A DNA stretch of 64,000 nt from Chryseobacterium scophthalmum (GCF_900143185.1 NZ_FSRQ01000001.1:868001-932000), one strand, 5' to 3'; positions 26,208-36,343 are shown, counted from the stretch's first letter. A program made the numbers and translations. The notes: generated from the sequence alone by a model not told the origin.

Positions 26208-27245
26208 ATGAGTAATGTTTACGATAATATTCTTGGCTTGATTGGGAGTACTCCTTTGGTAAAACTAAATACCGTAACTAAAGAAATTCCTGCAACCATT
26301 TATGCTAAGTTAGAATCATATAATCCTGGACATTCCACTAAAGATAGAATCGCACTTCATATTATAGAAAACGCTGAGAAAAAAGGTTTATTAAAGGAAG
26401 ATTCTGTAGTTGTAGAAACCACTTCAGGAAATACCGGTTTTTCACTTGCAATGGTTTGCATCATTAAAGGATACAAATGCATTTTGGCAGTGAGCGACAA
26501 GACAAAACCCGAAAAAATAGCTTATCTGAAAGCTCTTGGAGCTACAGTTTATGTATGTCCTGCGAATGTACCTGCGAATGACCCTAGATCATATTATGAG
26601 GTAGCTAAAAGAATTGCTGCCGAAACTCCAAATTCGGTATACATCAATCAGTACTTTAATGAGCTGAATATTGATGCGCACTATCATACAACTGGTCCTG
26701 AAATTTGGGAGCAGACTCAAGGAAAAATCACTCACCTTTTTGCTTGTACAGGTACGGGTGGAACTTTATCCGGTTCTGCAAAATTTTTAAAAGAGAAAAA
26801 CCCGGATATTAAAATTATCGGTGTTGATGCAGATGGATCTATTTTAAAAAGTTTCCACGAAACAGGAGAAATTCACAAAGAAGATGTACATCCTTATCAG
26901 ATTGAAGGAATGGGAAAAAATTTAATTCCTTCTGCTCTTCTTTTTGATAAAATTGATGAGTTTGTAAGAGTAAACGACGAAATGTCTGCTTACAGAACCA
27001 GAGAAATTGCATTAAAAGAAGCAATTATGGGAGGCTACACAACCGGTGCAGTTACTCAGGGATTAATGCAGTATGCCAATTCTCATCAGTTTTCAGAGAC
27101 TGATTTGGTTGTTTTAATCTTCCCTGATCATGGATCGAGATATATTACCAAAGTGTACAGTGATAAATGGATGGCTGAGCAAGGTTTCATCAACAATTGT
27201 TTCCACAATTACGAAGAAGTCTTTAAGACAGAAATCATCAAATAA
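26208..27245 (+). CDS. Cysteine synthase-family PLP enzyme, probable cysteate synthase
   Basis: The 345-residue protein has the fold-type II PLP pattern of CysK/CysM: PLVKL at 16-20, the PLP lysine K45 in NPGHSTKDR, the substrate loop TTSGNTG at 71-77 and the phosphate-binding GTGGTLSG near 185. It is longer than CysK and the loop before Lys has Thr where CysK has Val. It is followed by an oxoamine synthase-family gene. This gene pair is the arrangement reported for the sulfonolipid (capnine) pathway of flavobacteria, where this enzyme makes cysteate from O-phosphoserine and sulfite. Plain cysteine synthase is the alternative. Confidence 0.8.
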   Translation: MSNVYDNILGLIGSTPLVKLNTVTKEIPATIYAKLESYNPGHSTKDRIALHIIENAEKKGLLKEDSVVVETTSGNTGFSLAMVCIIKGYKCILAVSDKTKPEKIAYLKALGATVYVCPANVPANDPRSYYEVAKRIAAETPNSVYINQYFNELNIDAHYHTTGPEIWEQTQGKITHLFACTGTGGTLSGSAKFLKEKNPDIKIIGVDADGSILKSFHETGEIHKEDVHPYQIEGMGKNLIPSALLFDKIDEFVRVNDEMSAYRTREIALKEAIMGGYTTGAVTQGLMQYANSHQFSETDLVVLIFPDHGSRYITKVYSDKWMAEQGFINNCFHNYEEVFKTEIIK

Positions 27246-27266
27246 AATTTTAATACAAATACAAGT

Positions 27267-27300
27267 AAAGCCTTTTTTGTAATTCACAAAAGGCTTTTTT
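27267..27300 (+). terminator. Terminator between the two capnine-type genes
   Basis: Stem AAAGCCTTTT/AAAAGGCTTT with a T run lies 21 bases past the first stop and 20 bases before the next start. It implies separate transcription or partial read-through. Confidence 0.75.
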
Positions 27301-27320
27301 ACTTAAAAATTACGAATATA

Positions 27321-28595
27321 ATGTTGGATATTTTTGAAAGAATAAAAGAAAATCCAGGACCTCTTGGACAGTTTGCAGATTATGGTGAAGGATATTTTAT
27401 TTTCCCTAAACTAGAAGGTCCTATCGGTCCGAGAATGCAGTTTCAGGGAAGAGAAGTAATTTTCTGGAGTGCCAATGACTATTTGGGAATGTGTAACCAT
27501 CCTGAAGTTTTGGAAGCGGATGCTAAAGCTGCTGCAGAATACGGAATGTTTTATCCGATGGGAGCAAGAGCAATGTCTGGTGAAACGCATCAGCATTTGC
27601 AATTGGAAAAAGAATTGGCAGAATTTGTACAAAAAGAATCAGCATATTTATTAAATTTCGGTTATCAAGGAATGGTTTCTACCATCGATGCTTTGGTAAG
27701 CAGAAATGATGTAATTGTTTACGACGTAGATTCTCATGCTTGTATCGTAGACGGTGTAAGACTTCATGCCGGTAAGAGATTTACTTACAGACACAATGAT
27801 ATCGAAAGTCTTGAGAAAAATCTTCAGAGAGCGACGAAAGTTGCAGAAGAAACTGGTGGCGGTATTTTGGTAATTACTGAGGGGGTTTTCGGAATGAGAG
27901 GACAACAAGGTAAACTGAAAGAAATCTGCGAGCTAAAATCTAAATATCAATTCAGACTTTTAGTAGATGATGCACACGGTTTCGGAACTCTTGGTGAAAC
28001 CGGAGCCGGAGCTGGAGAAGAGCAAGGATGTCAAGATCAGATTGATGTTTATTTCTCTACTTTTGCAAAATCAATGGCTGGTTTCGGAGCATTTATCGCA
28101 GGTGATAAAGAAATCATCAGATATTTGAAATTCAATTTAAGATCTCAGATTTTTGCTAAATCTTTAACAATGCCAATGGTAATCGGAGGTTTGAAAAGAT
28201 TGGAATTGCTAAGAACAAGACCTGAAATTAAAGCTAAACTTTGGGAAAATACCTTAAAATTACAAAACGGACTTAGCGAAAGAGGTTTCAACATCGGTGA
28301 TACCAATACTTGTGTAACTCCGGTAATGATGCAAGGTTCTCCGGTAGAGGCAACTCTGTTGGTAAAAGACTTGAGAGAAAATTATGGAATCTTCACATCT
28401 GTAGTGGTTTATCCTGTAATACCTAAAGGAATGATTTTATTAAGATTAATTCCTACCGCTTCTCACACAGATGCAGAAATCAACGAAACATTGGCTGCAT
28501 TTGATGCTATTCATGACAAATTGAAAAATGGATACTACAAAGAGCAGGAGCAAAAATTATTATCTGAAAAAGGTTTAAGTTTCAAAGAAATTTAA
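27321..28595 (+). CDS. Alpha-oxoamine synthase-family enzyme, probable cysteate fatty acyltransferase
   Basis: The 424-residue fold-type I PLP enzyme belongs with serine palmitoyltransferase, KBL and BioF. DSHACIVDG is at 137-145, DDAHGFG at 216-222 and the PLP lysine is K250 in STFAKSMAG. In Flavobacterium and relatives such enzymes join cysteate with an acyl-CoA or acyl-ACP to give 3-keto-capnine, the precursor of sulfonolipids needed for gliding. The neighbouring cysteine synthase-like gene supports cysteate over serine or glycine as the substrate. Serine palmitoyltransferase remains possible. The 3-ketoreductase of the pathway is not seen nearby. Confidence 0.82.
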   Translation: MLDIFERIKENPGPLGQFADYGEGYFIFPKLEGPIGPRMQFQGREVIFWSANDYLGMCNHPEVLEADAKAAAEYGMFYPMGARAMSGETHQHLQLEKELAEFVQKESAYLLNFGYQGMVSTIDALVSRNDVIVYDVDSHACIVDGVRLHAGKRFTYRHNDIESLEKNLQRATKVAEETGGGILVITEGVFGMRGQQGKLKEICELKSKYQFRLLVDDAHGFGTLGETGAGAGEEQGCQDQIDVYFSTFAKSMAGFGAFIAGDKEIIRYLKFNLRSQIFAKSLTMPMVIGGLKRLELLRTRPEIKAKLWENTLKLQNGLSERGFNIGDTNTCVTPVMMQGSPVEATLLVKDLRENYGIFTSVVVYPVIPKGMILLRLIPTASHTDAEINETLAAFDAIHDKLKNGYYKEQEQKLLSEKGLSFKEI

Positions 28596-28610
28596 TTTAA
28601 AATAATAAGG

Positions 28611-28640
28611 AGTGTTCAAAAATTTTGGACACTCTATTTT
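28611..28640 (+). terminator. Terminator of the oxoamine synthase gene
   Basis: Stem AGTGTTC/GGACACT (one G-T pair) with an A/T loop, then CTATTTT and more T. Confidence 0.7.
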
Positions 28641-28649
28641 TATTTTTTT

Positions 28650-28706
28650 GCCACGAATACACGAATTTGTTTACTATTTGTAAAAAAATATTTGTGCATT
28701 CGTGGC
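28650..28706. repeat. GCCACGAAT hairpin element, copy C
   Basis: GCCACGAATACACGAAT pairs with TTGTGCATTCGTGGC. It lies 9 bases after the terminator and 48 bases before the radical SAM start. Confidence 0.75.
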
Positions 28707-28754
28707 AAAAAACTTTTCAAAACCCAAACAGATTCATAAAGATTTAGAATAAAT

Positions 28755-30968
28755 TTGCAAAAAAAATTCCCTTTGAAAGATCTTCTTCTTATTACTCCAC
28801 CATTCACGCAACTCAACACTCCTTATCCTGCGACAGCTTATATTAAAGGTTTTCTCAATACTAAAAATATTTCAAGCTATCAAATTGATTTGGGGATCGA
28901 AGTTATTTTGGAGTTATTTTCAAAAGACGGAATTCAGAAAATTTTTGATACCGAAATTGATCTGCAGAATATTTCAGAAAACTCACAGCGAATTTTTGCT
29001 TTAAGAGATGAATATTTAAAAACAATTGATCAGGTTATTTTATTTCTTCAAAATAAAAATCCTACTTTGGCGAGACAGATCTGTTCGATGAATTTTCTTC
29101 CCGAAGCTTCCCGATTCAACCAATTGGACGATATGGAATTTGCTTTCGGAAATATGGGACTTCAGGATAAAGCTAAACATTTGGCAACTTTATATTTAGA
29201 AGATTTATCTGATTATATTGTTGAAAATGTAGATTCAGATTTTGGATTTAGCAGATATGCAGAAAGATTAGGAAAAAGTGCCAATTCTTTTGACGAATTA
29301 TATTCAAAACTAAATGATTCTCAAACGTTTATTGACGATTTTACTTTAAAAATTCTTCATGAAAAATTAGAGCTGGTTCAGCCGAAATTAGTATGTTTTT
29401 CAATTCCTTTTCCCGGAAATTTATATTCAGCTTTTCGGTCAGCAAAATTTATAAAAGAAAATTATCCGCACATTAAAACTGCAATGGGTGGAGGTTTTCC
29501 GAATACCGAATTAAGAGAAATTAAAGATGAAAGAGTTTTTGAATTTTTCGATTTCATCACTTTAGATGATGGTGAAGTTCCTTTAGAATTAGTTTATGAA
29601 AATGTTTGTCGTTCTGAGCAAAGCGAAGAATCTCATTTCAAAAGAACTTTTTTAATTGAAAACCAAGAAGTTACCTATAAAAATAATTCTACCAAACACG
29701 ATTACAAACAATCTGAAATAGGAACTCCAGATTATACTGATTTACAGTTAGATAAATATATTTCAGTCATTGAAATTGCCAATCCGATGCACAGTTTATG
29801 GAGCGACGGAAGATGGAATAAATTGACAATGGCACACGGTTGCTATTGGGGAAAATGTACTTTTTGCGATATTTCTTTAGATTACATCAAAATTTATGAA
29901 CCCATTTCTGCCAAAATTTTAGTTGACAGAATGGAAGAATTAATTAAGACAACCGGCGAAACCGGGTTTCATTTTGTAGACGAAGCCGCTCCTCCCGCTC
30001 TGATGCGAGAAGTTGCTTTGGAAATTTTACGAAGAAATCTTGTGGTAACTTGGTGGACCAATATTCGTTTTGAAAAAAGTTTCACTCAGGATTTATGTTT
30101 TCTTTTAAAACTTTCGGGTTGCGTTGCGGTTTCGGGCGGGCTTGAAGTTGCAAGTGATCGATTGTTGAAATTAATTGACAAAGGAGTTTCTGTAGATCAG
30201 GTTGCGAAAGTTACCAAAAATTTTACAGAAGCAGGAATTATGGTTCATGCTTATTTAATGTATGGCTACCCTACTCAAACCATTCAGGAAACTGTGGATT
30301 CTTTGGAAATGGTTCGTCAGCTTTTTGAAATGGGAATTTTACAAAGTGGTTTTTGGCATCAGTTTGCCATGACAGCGCATTCTCCGGTCGGACAAAATCC
30401 TGAAGAATTTGGCGTGACTCCAATTAAGCAGGAAATTAAGTTTGCCAATAATGATATTGATTTCAAAGACAAAACCGGAATCGATCACAGTAAATTTAGT
30501 TTTGGTTTAAAAAAATCTCTGTTCAATTTCATGCACGGAATTAATTTTGAAATTCCTTTGCAGGATTGGTTTGATTTTAAAATTCCAAAAACAACTATTC
30601 ACTCGGATTATATTCACGACTGTTTGTTAGATGAAGATCAATTTAGTTTTAAAGGAAATTCTAAAGTTATATTTTTAGCGAAAAACGTAATCGCTGAGAA
30701 TTACGTAAAAACAAAAAAACAGAACTCATGGACGTATACGAAAATTACGTTCCATTTACGAACCAATATTGTTAAGGTAGATTTTGAGCAGGAAAAAGCA
30801 GATTGGCTGATAAAAATTATTTCTAAAAATACTTTTGAAAATCCGAAACGTATCACGCTTCAGCAACTTAAGCTTAATTTTGAAGAAAACTTTGAAGATT
30901 TTGAGCTATTCTGGTTTTCAAAACCAATGCAGCAACTAAAAGAGAATGGAATTATTTTGAGTTTGTAA
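28755..30968 (+). CDS. Radical SAM protein with N-terminal B12-binding-like region
   Basis: The 737-residue protein starts with a Rossmann-like region (LLLITPPFTQLNTPYPA, with MGGGFPNTELREI near 240-255), as in cobalamin-binding radical SAM enzymes. The iron-sulfur cysteines are C363, C368 and C371 in GCYWGKCTFC, so the spacing is CX4CX2C and not the common CX3CX2C. The TIM-barrel part follows with VDEAAPPALM and SGGLEVASDRLLKLIDKG. No ATG is usable at the N-terminus. TTG at 28755 is the longest start, but it overlaps a TAAATTTG -7 box (28750-28757), so TTG at 28773 is an alternative. Residues about 284-294 come from a dispersed repeat. Substrate unknown. Confidence 0.85.
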   Translation: MQKKFPLKDLLLITPPFTQLNTPYPATAYIKGFLNTKNISSYQIDLGIEVILELFSKDGIQKIFDTEIDLQNISENSQRIFALRDEYLKTIDQVILFLQNKNPTLARQICSMNFLPEASRFNQLDDMEFAFGNMGLQDKAKHLATLYLEDLSDYIVENVDSDFGFSRYAERLGKSANSFDELYSKLNDSQTFIDDFTLKILHEKLELVQPKLVCFSIPFPGNLYSAFRSAKFIKENYPHIKTAMGGGFPNTELREIKDERVFEFFDFITLDDGEVPLELVYENVCRSEQSEESHFKRTFLIENQEVTYKNNSTKHDYKQSEIGTPDYTDLQLDKYISVIEIANPMHSLWSDGRWNKLTMAHGCYWGKCTFCDISLDYIKIYEPISAKILVDRMEELIKTTGETGFHFVDEAAPPALMREVALEILRRNLVVTWWTNIRFEKSFTQDLCFLLKLSGCVAVSGGLEVASDRLLKLIDKGVSVDQVAKVTKNFTEAGIMVHAYLMYGYPTQTIQETVDSLEMVRQLFEMGILQSGFWHQFAMTAHSPVGQNPEEFGVTPIKQEIKFANNDIDFKDKTGIDHSKFSFGLKKSLFNFMHGINFEIPLQDWFDFKIPKTTIHSDYIHDCLLDEDQFSFKGNSKVIFLAKNVIAENYVKTKKQNSWTYTKITFHLRTNIVKVDFEQEKADWLIKIISKNTFENPKRITLQQLKLNFEENFEDFELFWFSKPMQQLKENGIILSL
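29604..29635. repeat. GTCATT...GAAGAATCTC element inside the radical SAM gene
   Basis: GTTTGTCGTTCTGAGCAAAG, then CGAAGAATCTCA, matches the left half of the element at 14503. It is read in frame as CRSEQSEESH and lies in the linker between the Rossmann-like and radical SAM parts. Confidence 0.75.
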
Positions 30969-31019
30969 ATTTTGAATATTTTCTTCTAAAATTTTCAATT
31001 CATAAAAAATAAACATCAA

Positions 31020-31089
31020 TTTGTCAATCTGTAGGAATCTCAGAAATAACATTTTAAAATTTAAGTTTAGATTCCTACTGAATGACAAA
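31020..31089. repeat. GTCATT-type element with inverted ends
   Basis: TTTGTCAATCTGTAGGAATCT and AGATTCCTACTGAATGACAAA form 21-bp inverted arms with two mismatches. It shares the TTTGTCATT end and the GAATCTC core with the element at 14503. Confidence 0.7.
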
Positions 31090-31104
31090 CTTTGAAAAAA
31101 AACC

Positions 31105-31131
31105 AATCCTGAAAAGTAAGTTTTCAGGATT
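31105..31131. terminator. Bidirectional terminator
   Basis: An exact 11-bp stem AATCCTGAAAA/TTTTCAGGATT with a 5-base loop has T-rich tails on both sides. It separates the radical SAM gene (plus) from the exported protein gene (minus). A degraded GGGCTAAAGCC-type sequence lies between it and the stop at 31219. Confidence 0.8.
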
Positions 31132-31218
31132 TATCTTTTTTGGCTAAGCCATTAGAATTCTTTTTTTAATCAAACGGGCTAAAGCCTATTCCTATTGAAT
31201 TTCTTAAATTATAGAGAT

Positions 31219-32049
31219 TTATTTTTTATCTTTTTCAACTCCATCTTTTATAACCTCTCCAACTTCTACTTTTTCTCTAATTTTAATAAAATTAGGGTCT
31301 AAAATTGCCATTCTTTCAGCAAGAGCTTTATAAGTAGGAAATTTCAGAATAGAAGCCCGACCTGACATTTCTCTGTATAAAGTAAAAACTTTTCCGCCTG
31401 CTGTAGTAATTCTTTTCGTCGTTGTACTATATCGTCCAACCAATTTACTTTTAGCATCATACATTTCAATATCAATAAATGTTTTATCTGAAATCGTATC
31501 TTCAGAGCCAAAACTTACAGGTAAATTAGTGAAATATCCAACCGGAACACCATTGCTTAAAATTTCGCCTACATTATTTACGGTAATATTTAATCTGTCG
31601 ATTTTAGATCTTATGGTGTAAGCTTCCTTTGTTTTGGTATCAAGCTTGCGTTTCGGCATGTTTTTGAAAAGTTCATCCAAGTTTTTTACGTTGATTCCTC
31701 TTTCATCGATAATTTTCAACGCTCTAATGCAAGTATAAACTGCAGATTTTTCGTCACCGGAAAATGCGGACGGAGAGATATAATCCATATCTAAAGTTTT
31801 TTCGCGGTTGTACACACGATTCAACTTCACGTAACTATCTCGTACAGAATCTACTACGCTCTTATCTACAAACTCCATCGTGAAAATTGGAGTTTCCTTC
31901 AAATCCATAAAAGTATATTCTCCAGATTTGCTTGATATTTTCGCAACATGAATTCCGTCTAAACTAACAATGCCTCTTTTCGTTTTAATAATTTGAGCAT
32001 TTAGAATGAAGCTCAAAACAGTAAAGAACATGACTAAACTTTGTTTCAT
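31219..32049 (-). CDS. Exported hypothetical protein, 276 aa
   Basis: It has a signal peptide (MKQSLVMFFTVLSFILNA) and a mature part of 258 residues with many beta strands and a Lys-rich tail. I see no motif for a known family. FGSEDTISDKTFIDIEMYD and GRYSTTTKRITTAGGKVF suggest a beta domain in the C-terminal half. It is next to atpC on the same strand, but a terminator lies between them, so it is not part of the ATP synthase operon. Function unknown. Confidence 0.72.
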   Translation of the reverse strand: MKQSLVMFFTVLSFILNAQIIKTKRGIVSLDGIHVAKISSKSGEYTFMDLKETPIFTMEFVDKSVVDSVRDSYVKLNRVYNREKTLDMDYISPSAFSGDEKSAVYTCIRALKIIDERGINVKNLDELFKNMPKRKLDTKTKEAYTIRSKIDRLNITVNNVGEILSNGVPVGYFTNLPVSFGSEDTISDKTFIDIEMYDAKSKLVGRYSTTTKRITTAGGKVFTLYREMSGRASILKFPTYKALAERMAILDPNFIKIREKVEVGEVIKDGVEKDKK

Positions 32050-32074
32050 AAAATCAGATTTTACAAAGCATAAA

Positions 32075-32103
32075 AAAAAGTGTAACCAAAGTTACACTTT
32101 TTT
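32075..32103 (-). terminator. Terminator of the atpDC operon
   Basis: Stem AAAAGTGTAAC/GTTACACTTTT with a 4-base loop is flanked by A and T runs. It lies 27 bases past the atpC stop on the minus strand. Confidence 0.87.
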
Positions 32104-32129
32104 GAAAATATATTTAGCTTCGATTTTAA

Positions 32130-32414
32130 TTATTCGCAAAGGATAATTCCTTTATCATTATTAAATTCTACAACACCGCTTTTTATAGGATACGTAAAAA
32201 CTTCGTTTTGATTTTCATTTTCTTTGGCAAAGTTTTTAGCATAAGCTTCGTCTACAGATTTTGTAAACAGCTTTACTTTACCGTTTGATAATGAAGAAAC
32301 AATTCCTGCGTGGTTTTTCATCAGGTGAAACTCACCATTCTTTCCAGGCAACAATACTGAGTCTACTTCTCCTTCAAAAACTACGTATTCTGGTGTTAAA
32401 ATTTTTATATTCAT
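32130..32414 (-). CDS. atpC: ATP synthase F1 subunit epsilon
   Basis: The protein has 94 residues when started at the ATG at 32414 (MNIKILTPEYVVFEGEVDSV). The frame stays open to 32468, but those 18 residues are translated heptamer-repeat DNA, so the shorter start is right. It holds only the N-terminal beta-sandwich domain (LLPGKNGEFHLMKNHAGIVS); the C-terminal helical pair that inhibits the enzyme in E. coli is missing, as is usual in Bacteroidota. It follows atpD on the same strand, with period-7 repeats filling the 80-base gap. Confidence 0.93.
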   Translation of the reverse strand: MNIKILTPEYVVFEGEVDSVLLPGKNGEFHLMKNHAGIVSSLSNGKVKLFTKSVDEAYAKNFAKENENQNEVFTYPIKSGVVEFNNDKGIILCE

Positions 32415-32420
32415 AGAAAC

Positions 32421-32486
32421 AAATTTGAAATTTGATGTTTGAAATTTGAAATTACCATCGAATCTCAAATTTCAAATCTCAAATTG
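32421..32486. repeat. Period-7 repeats between atpD and atpC
   Basis: Units AAATTTG, AAATTTG, ATGTTTG, AAATTTG run from 32421 to 32448, and CAAATTT, CAAATCT, CAAATTG from 32466 to 32486. The two groups are complementary, so the mRNA between atpD and atpC can fold into a long weak hairpin. Confidence 0.85.
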
Positions 32487-32494
32487 TTAATAAT

Positions 32495-34053
<1,559 letters not shown>

Positions 34054-34195
34054 TTGCTAAAAAAAAGATTTTTATCATGCTTTTTTAACAGTTTAGTTAT
34101 CTAGCAATTTACCAATAAATGGCTCAATAAAGTGTCTATTTTTATTGTTACACTATTACATTGGTAAATTGTTACATTAATAAGTACATTATAAC

Positions 34196-34203
34196 TATAT
34201 TTG
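34196..34203 (+). promoter_or_regulatory. Putative -7 box of ribF
   Basis: TATATTTG fits the consensus, with a TTG at 34169-34171 that is 24 bases upstream. It lies 19 bases before the TTG start of ribF. Confidence 0.5.
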
Positions 34204-34222
34204 CAGTCAAAATTTTTTCATC

Positions 34223-35143
34223 TTGAAAGTTTTCAGAAATTTTAGTGATTATCCCTCTCAAAAGCCTCTGGCCTTATCATTGGGAATGTTTGACGGAGTT
34301 CATCTTGGCCATAAATGTATCATCGATGAGCTGAAAAAAGTGGGCTCTACCTATCATCTGGAAACTGCAGTTCTTACTTTCTGGCCGCATCCGAGATTTG
34401 TTTTTAATCCAAATGAAGACTTGAAACTTCTTAATACTTTGGATGAAAAAACTTTACTGATGGAAAAATATGGCATCAATAATTTGTTTTTAAAAGAATT
34501 TGATGACGAATTCAGAAATCTTACCGGTGAAGAATTTGTGCGTCAGATTTTAATTGAGAAATTAAATGTCAAATATTTGATCATAGGTTACGACCATTCT
34601 TTCGGGAAAAATAAAAGCGGAAATTTTGAATTGCTTCAAAAACTTTCTAAAGAATTAGATTTTGAAGTAGAGCAAATGGAAGCGATCAACATCCACGAAA
34701 ATAATATCAGCTCAACAAAAATCAGAAATGCTTTATTAGCAGGAAATATTTTGGAGGCCAACGAAATGTTGGGTTACTCCTACTCTGTTTCCGGAAAGGT
34801 TGTGCATGGGAAGAAATTAGGCAGAACTATCGGTTATCCAACCGCCAATATTGAAACTGAAAATATAAAATTACTTCCCAAAAAAGGTGCTTATATTGTT
34901 GAAGTTCTTGTAAACAACCAGCAATATAAAGGAATGTTGAGTGTAGGAACCAATCCTACTGTAAACGGAGAAAAACTAACCGTTGAAGTTTATATTCTTG
35001 ATTTTGAAGGAGATATTTACGATGAAAAAATTACTGTGAAATTCAGAGATTTTCTTCATGAGGAAATTAAATTTGAAGGTTTAGAAAAATTGATTGAAAG
35101 ATTGGATGAGGATAAAAGATTGACCGAGAATTTTGAGTTTTAG
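34223..35143 (+). CDS. ribF: Bifunctional riboflavin kinase / FAD synthetase
   Basis: The 306-residue protein has an N-terminal nucleotidyltransferase domain (about 14-180, with LSLGMFDGVHLGHK at 18-31 and ISSTKIRNALLAGN near 165) and a C-terminal riboflavin kinase domain (about 185-300, with GKKLGRTIGYPTANI). It makes FMN from riboflavin and then FAD. The start codon is TTG (KVFRNFSDYP follows), with no better ATG upstream. The 3' end overlaps the YjbR gene on the other strand by four bases. Confidence 0.95.
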   Translation: MKVFRNFSDYPSQKPLALSLGMFDGVHLGHKCIIDELKKVGSTYHLETAVLTFWPHPRFVFNPNEDLKLLNTLDEKTLLMEKYGINNLFLKEFDDEFRNLTGEEFVRQILIEKLNVKYLIIGYDHSFGKNKSGNFELLQKLSKELDFEVEQMEAINIHENNISSTKIRNALLAGNILEANEMLGYSYSVSGKVVHGKKLGRTIGYPTANIETENIKLLPKKGAYIVEVLVNNQQYKGMLSVGTNPTVNGEKLTVEVYILDFEGDIYDEKITVKFRDFLHEEIKFEGLEKLIERLDEDKRLTENFEF

Positions 35144-35493
35144 CTATTCAGAATTTCCTCTTTCGCTTTTTTTGTCAAAGATTTAAAGACCAAATCATAC
35201 GACTGATCAATCATTTTTAAAACTAAATCTCTTTTTAGACCATCTAAAGAAACAGAATTCCAATGGGTTTTATTCATGTGAAATGCGCCTGTAATTTGTG
35301 GATGTTGCTCACGAAGTTCTTCGCTCCATTCAGGATCTGTTTTTACATTGATACTTAAAGGCTGTCTTTCTAAAGACATCAACAGAAAAATTTTAACTCC
35401 TACTTTTAAAACTAAAGTTTCGTTATCGAACGGAAAACTTTCTGTCACTCCTTTTTTTGCAAGACAATAATCTAAAATTTCGTTGGCATCCAT
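35140..35493 (-). CDS. MmcQ/YjbR family protein
   Basis: The 117-residue protein has the YjbR fold pattern: LDYCLAKKGVTESFPFDNET at the start, KIFLLMSLERQPLSINVKTD in the middle and HMNKTHWNSVSLDG near 93-106. The family has a CyaY-like DNA-binding fold, but its role is not settled. It converges on ribF with a 4-base overlap of the coding ends, and no separate terminator is visible between them. Confidence 0.88.
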   Translation of the reverse strand: MDANEILDYCLAKKGVTESFPFDNETLVLKVGVKIFLLMSLERQPLSINVKTDPEWSEELREQHPQITGAFHMNKTHWNSVSLDGLKRDLVLKMIDQSYDLVFKSLTKKAKEEILNS

Positions 35494-35549
35494 TTCGTAT
35501 GGGTAATAATTAATTGGTAATGAATAATAATTGATAACTGATTAATCAT

Positions 35550-35570
35550 AAATGATAAATGATAAATGAT
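35550..35570. repeat. Heptamer tandem repeat (AAATGAT) x 3
   Basis: Three exact copies with degenerate units before them. It is in the divergent gap between the YjbR gene and the gene at 35687. Confidence 0.8.
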
Positions 35571-35686
35571 GAATTATAATTAATATTTTAATTTAACTAA
35601 AAGATCTTTTATCTTTTATCTTAAATAATTACCTCAAATTTAGTAAATTTAAAAAAGGAATTGATCATCACGCAAAACTATTTATT

Positions 35687-36343
35687 ATGAAAGCTTTAGT
35701 AATCGGTGCTACAGGTGCAACAGGAAAAGATTTGGTAAATCAGTTGTTACAGGATAACGATTTTGAGGAAGTGAATGTTTTTGTAAGAAAACCTCTATCT
35801 ATTCAAAACAAAAAGTTAAAAACTCATGTTGTTGATTTTGAAAAATATGAAGACTGGAAAAATCTGGTTAAAGGTGATGTTGCATTTTCTTGTCTCGGAA
35901 CCACACTTAAAGATGCCGGAAGCAAAGATGCACAGAGAAAAGTTGATTTCGATTATCAATATCAATTTGCAAAAGCTGCAAAAGAAAATAATGTAGATGA
36001 TTATATTCTTGTTTCTGCTTACGGAGCCAATCCTAAATCAAAAATTTTTTATTCTAAAATGAAAGGCGAGCTTGAAGAAGCTGTAAAAAAACTTCATTTT
36101 AATAAAATTACCATTTTCAAACCCGGAATGCTCGAAAGAAAAGATTCTGAAAGAACCGGTGAAGTTTTGGGAAGCAGAATTATAAAATTTGCCAATACAT
36201 TGGGGCTTTTTGAAAGCCAAAAACCTTTACCAACCAATATTTTAGCTAAAGCGATGATTAATTCTTCTAAAATAAAAAGCAATGGCTATTCGAGTATAAA
36301 ACTTGGAAATATTTTCTGTTTTGCTGAGAAAAGCAATGTTTAA
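35687..36343 (+). CDS. NAD(P)-binding oxidoreductase, HTATIP2-like
   Basis: The 218-residue Rossmann protein has the nucleotide motif GATGATGK at 8-15, followed by the atypical short-chain dehydrogenase pattern (VAFSCLGTTLKDAGSKDAQ, YILVSAYGANPKSKIFYSKM, FKPGMLERKD). The S-A-Y/Y-x3-K arrangement suggests NADPH binding. Its substrate is not known, and members often act as electron-transfer or redox sensing proteins. It is a single gene. I do not link it to the capnine pathway. Confidence 0.85.
   Translation: MKALVIGATGATGKDLVNQLLQDNDFEEVNVFVRKPLSIQNKKLKTHVVDFEKYEDWKNLVKGDVAFSCLGTTLKDAGSKDAQRKVDFDYQYQFAKAAKENNVDDYILVSAYGANPKSKIFYSKMKGELEEAVKKLHFNKITIFKPGMLERKDSERTGEVLGSRIIKFANTLGLFESQKPLPTNILAKAMINSSKIKSNGYSSIKLGNIFCFAEKSNV

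Noticed and set aside
35687..36343. Missing 3-ketoreductase of the capnine pathway
   Set aside because: The protein is an HTATIP2-like atypical dehydrogenase, lies 7 kb away and shares no operon with the pair.
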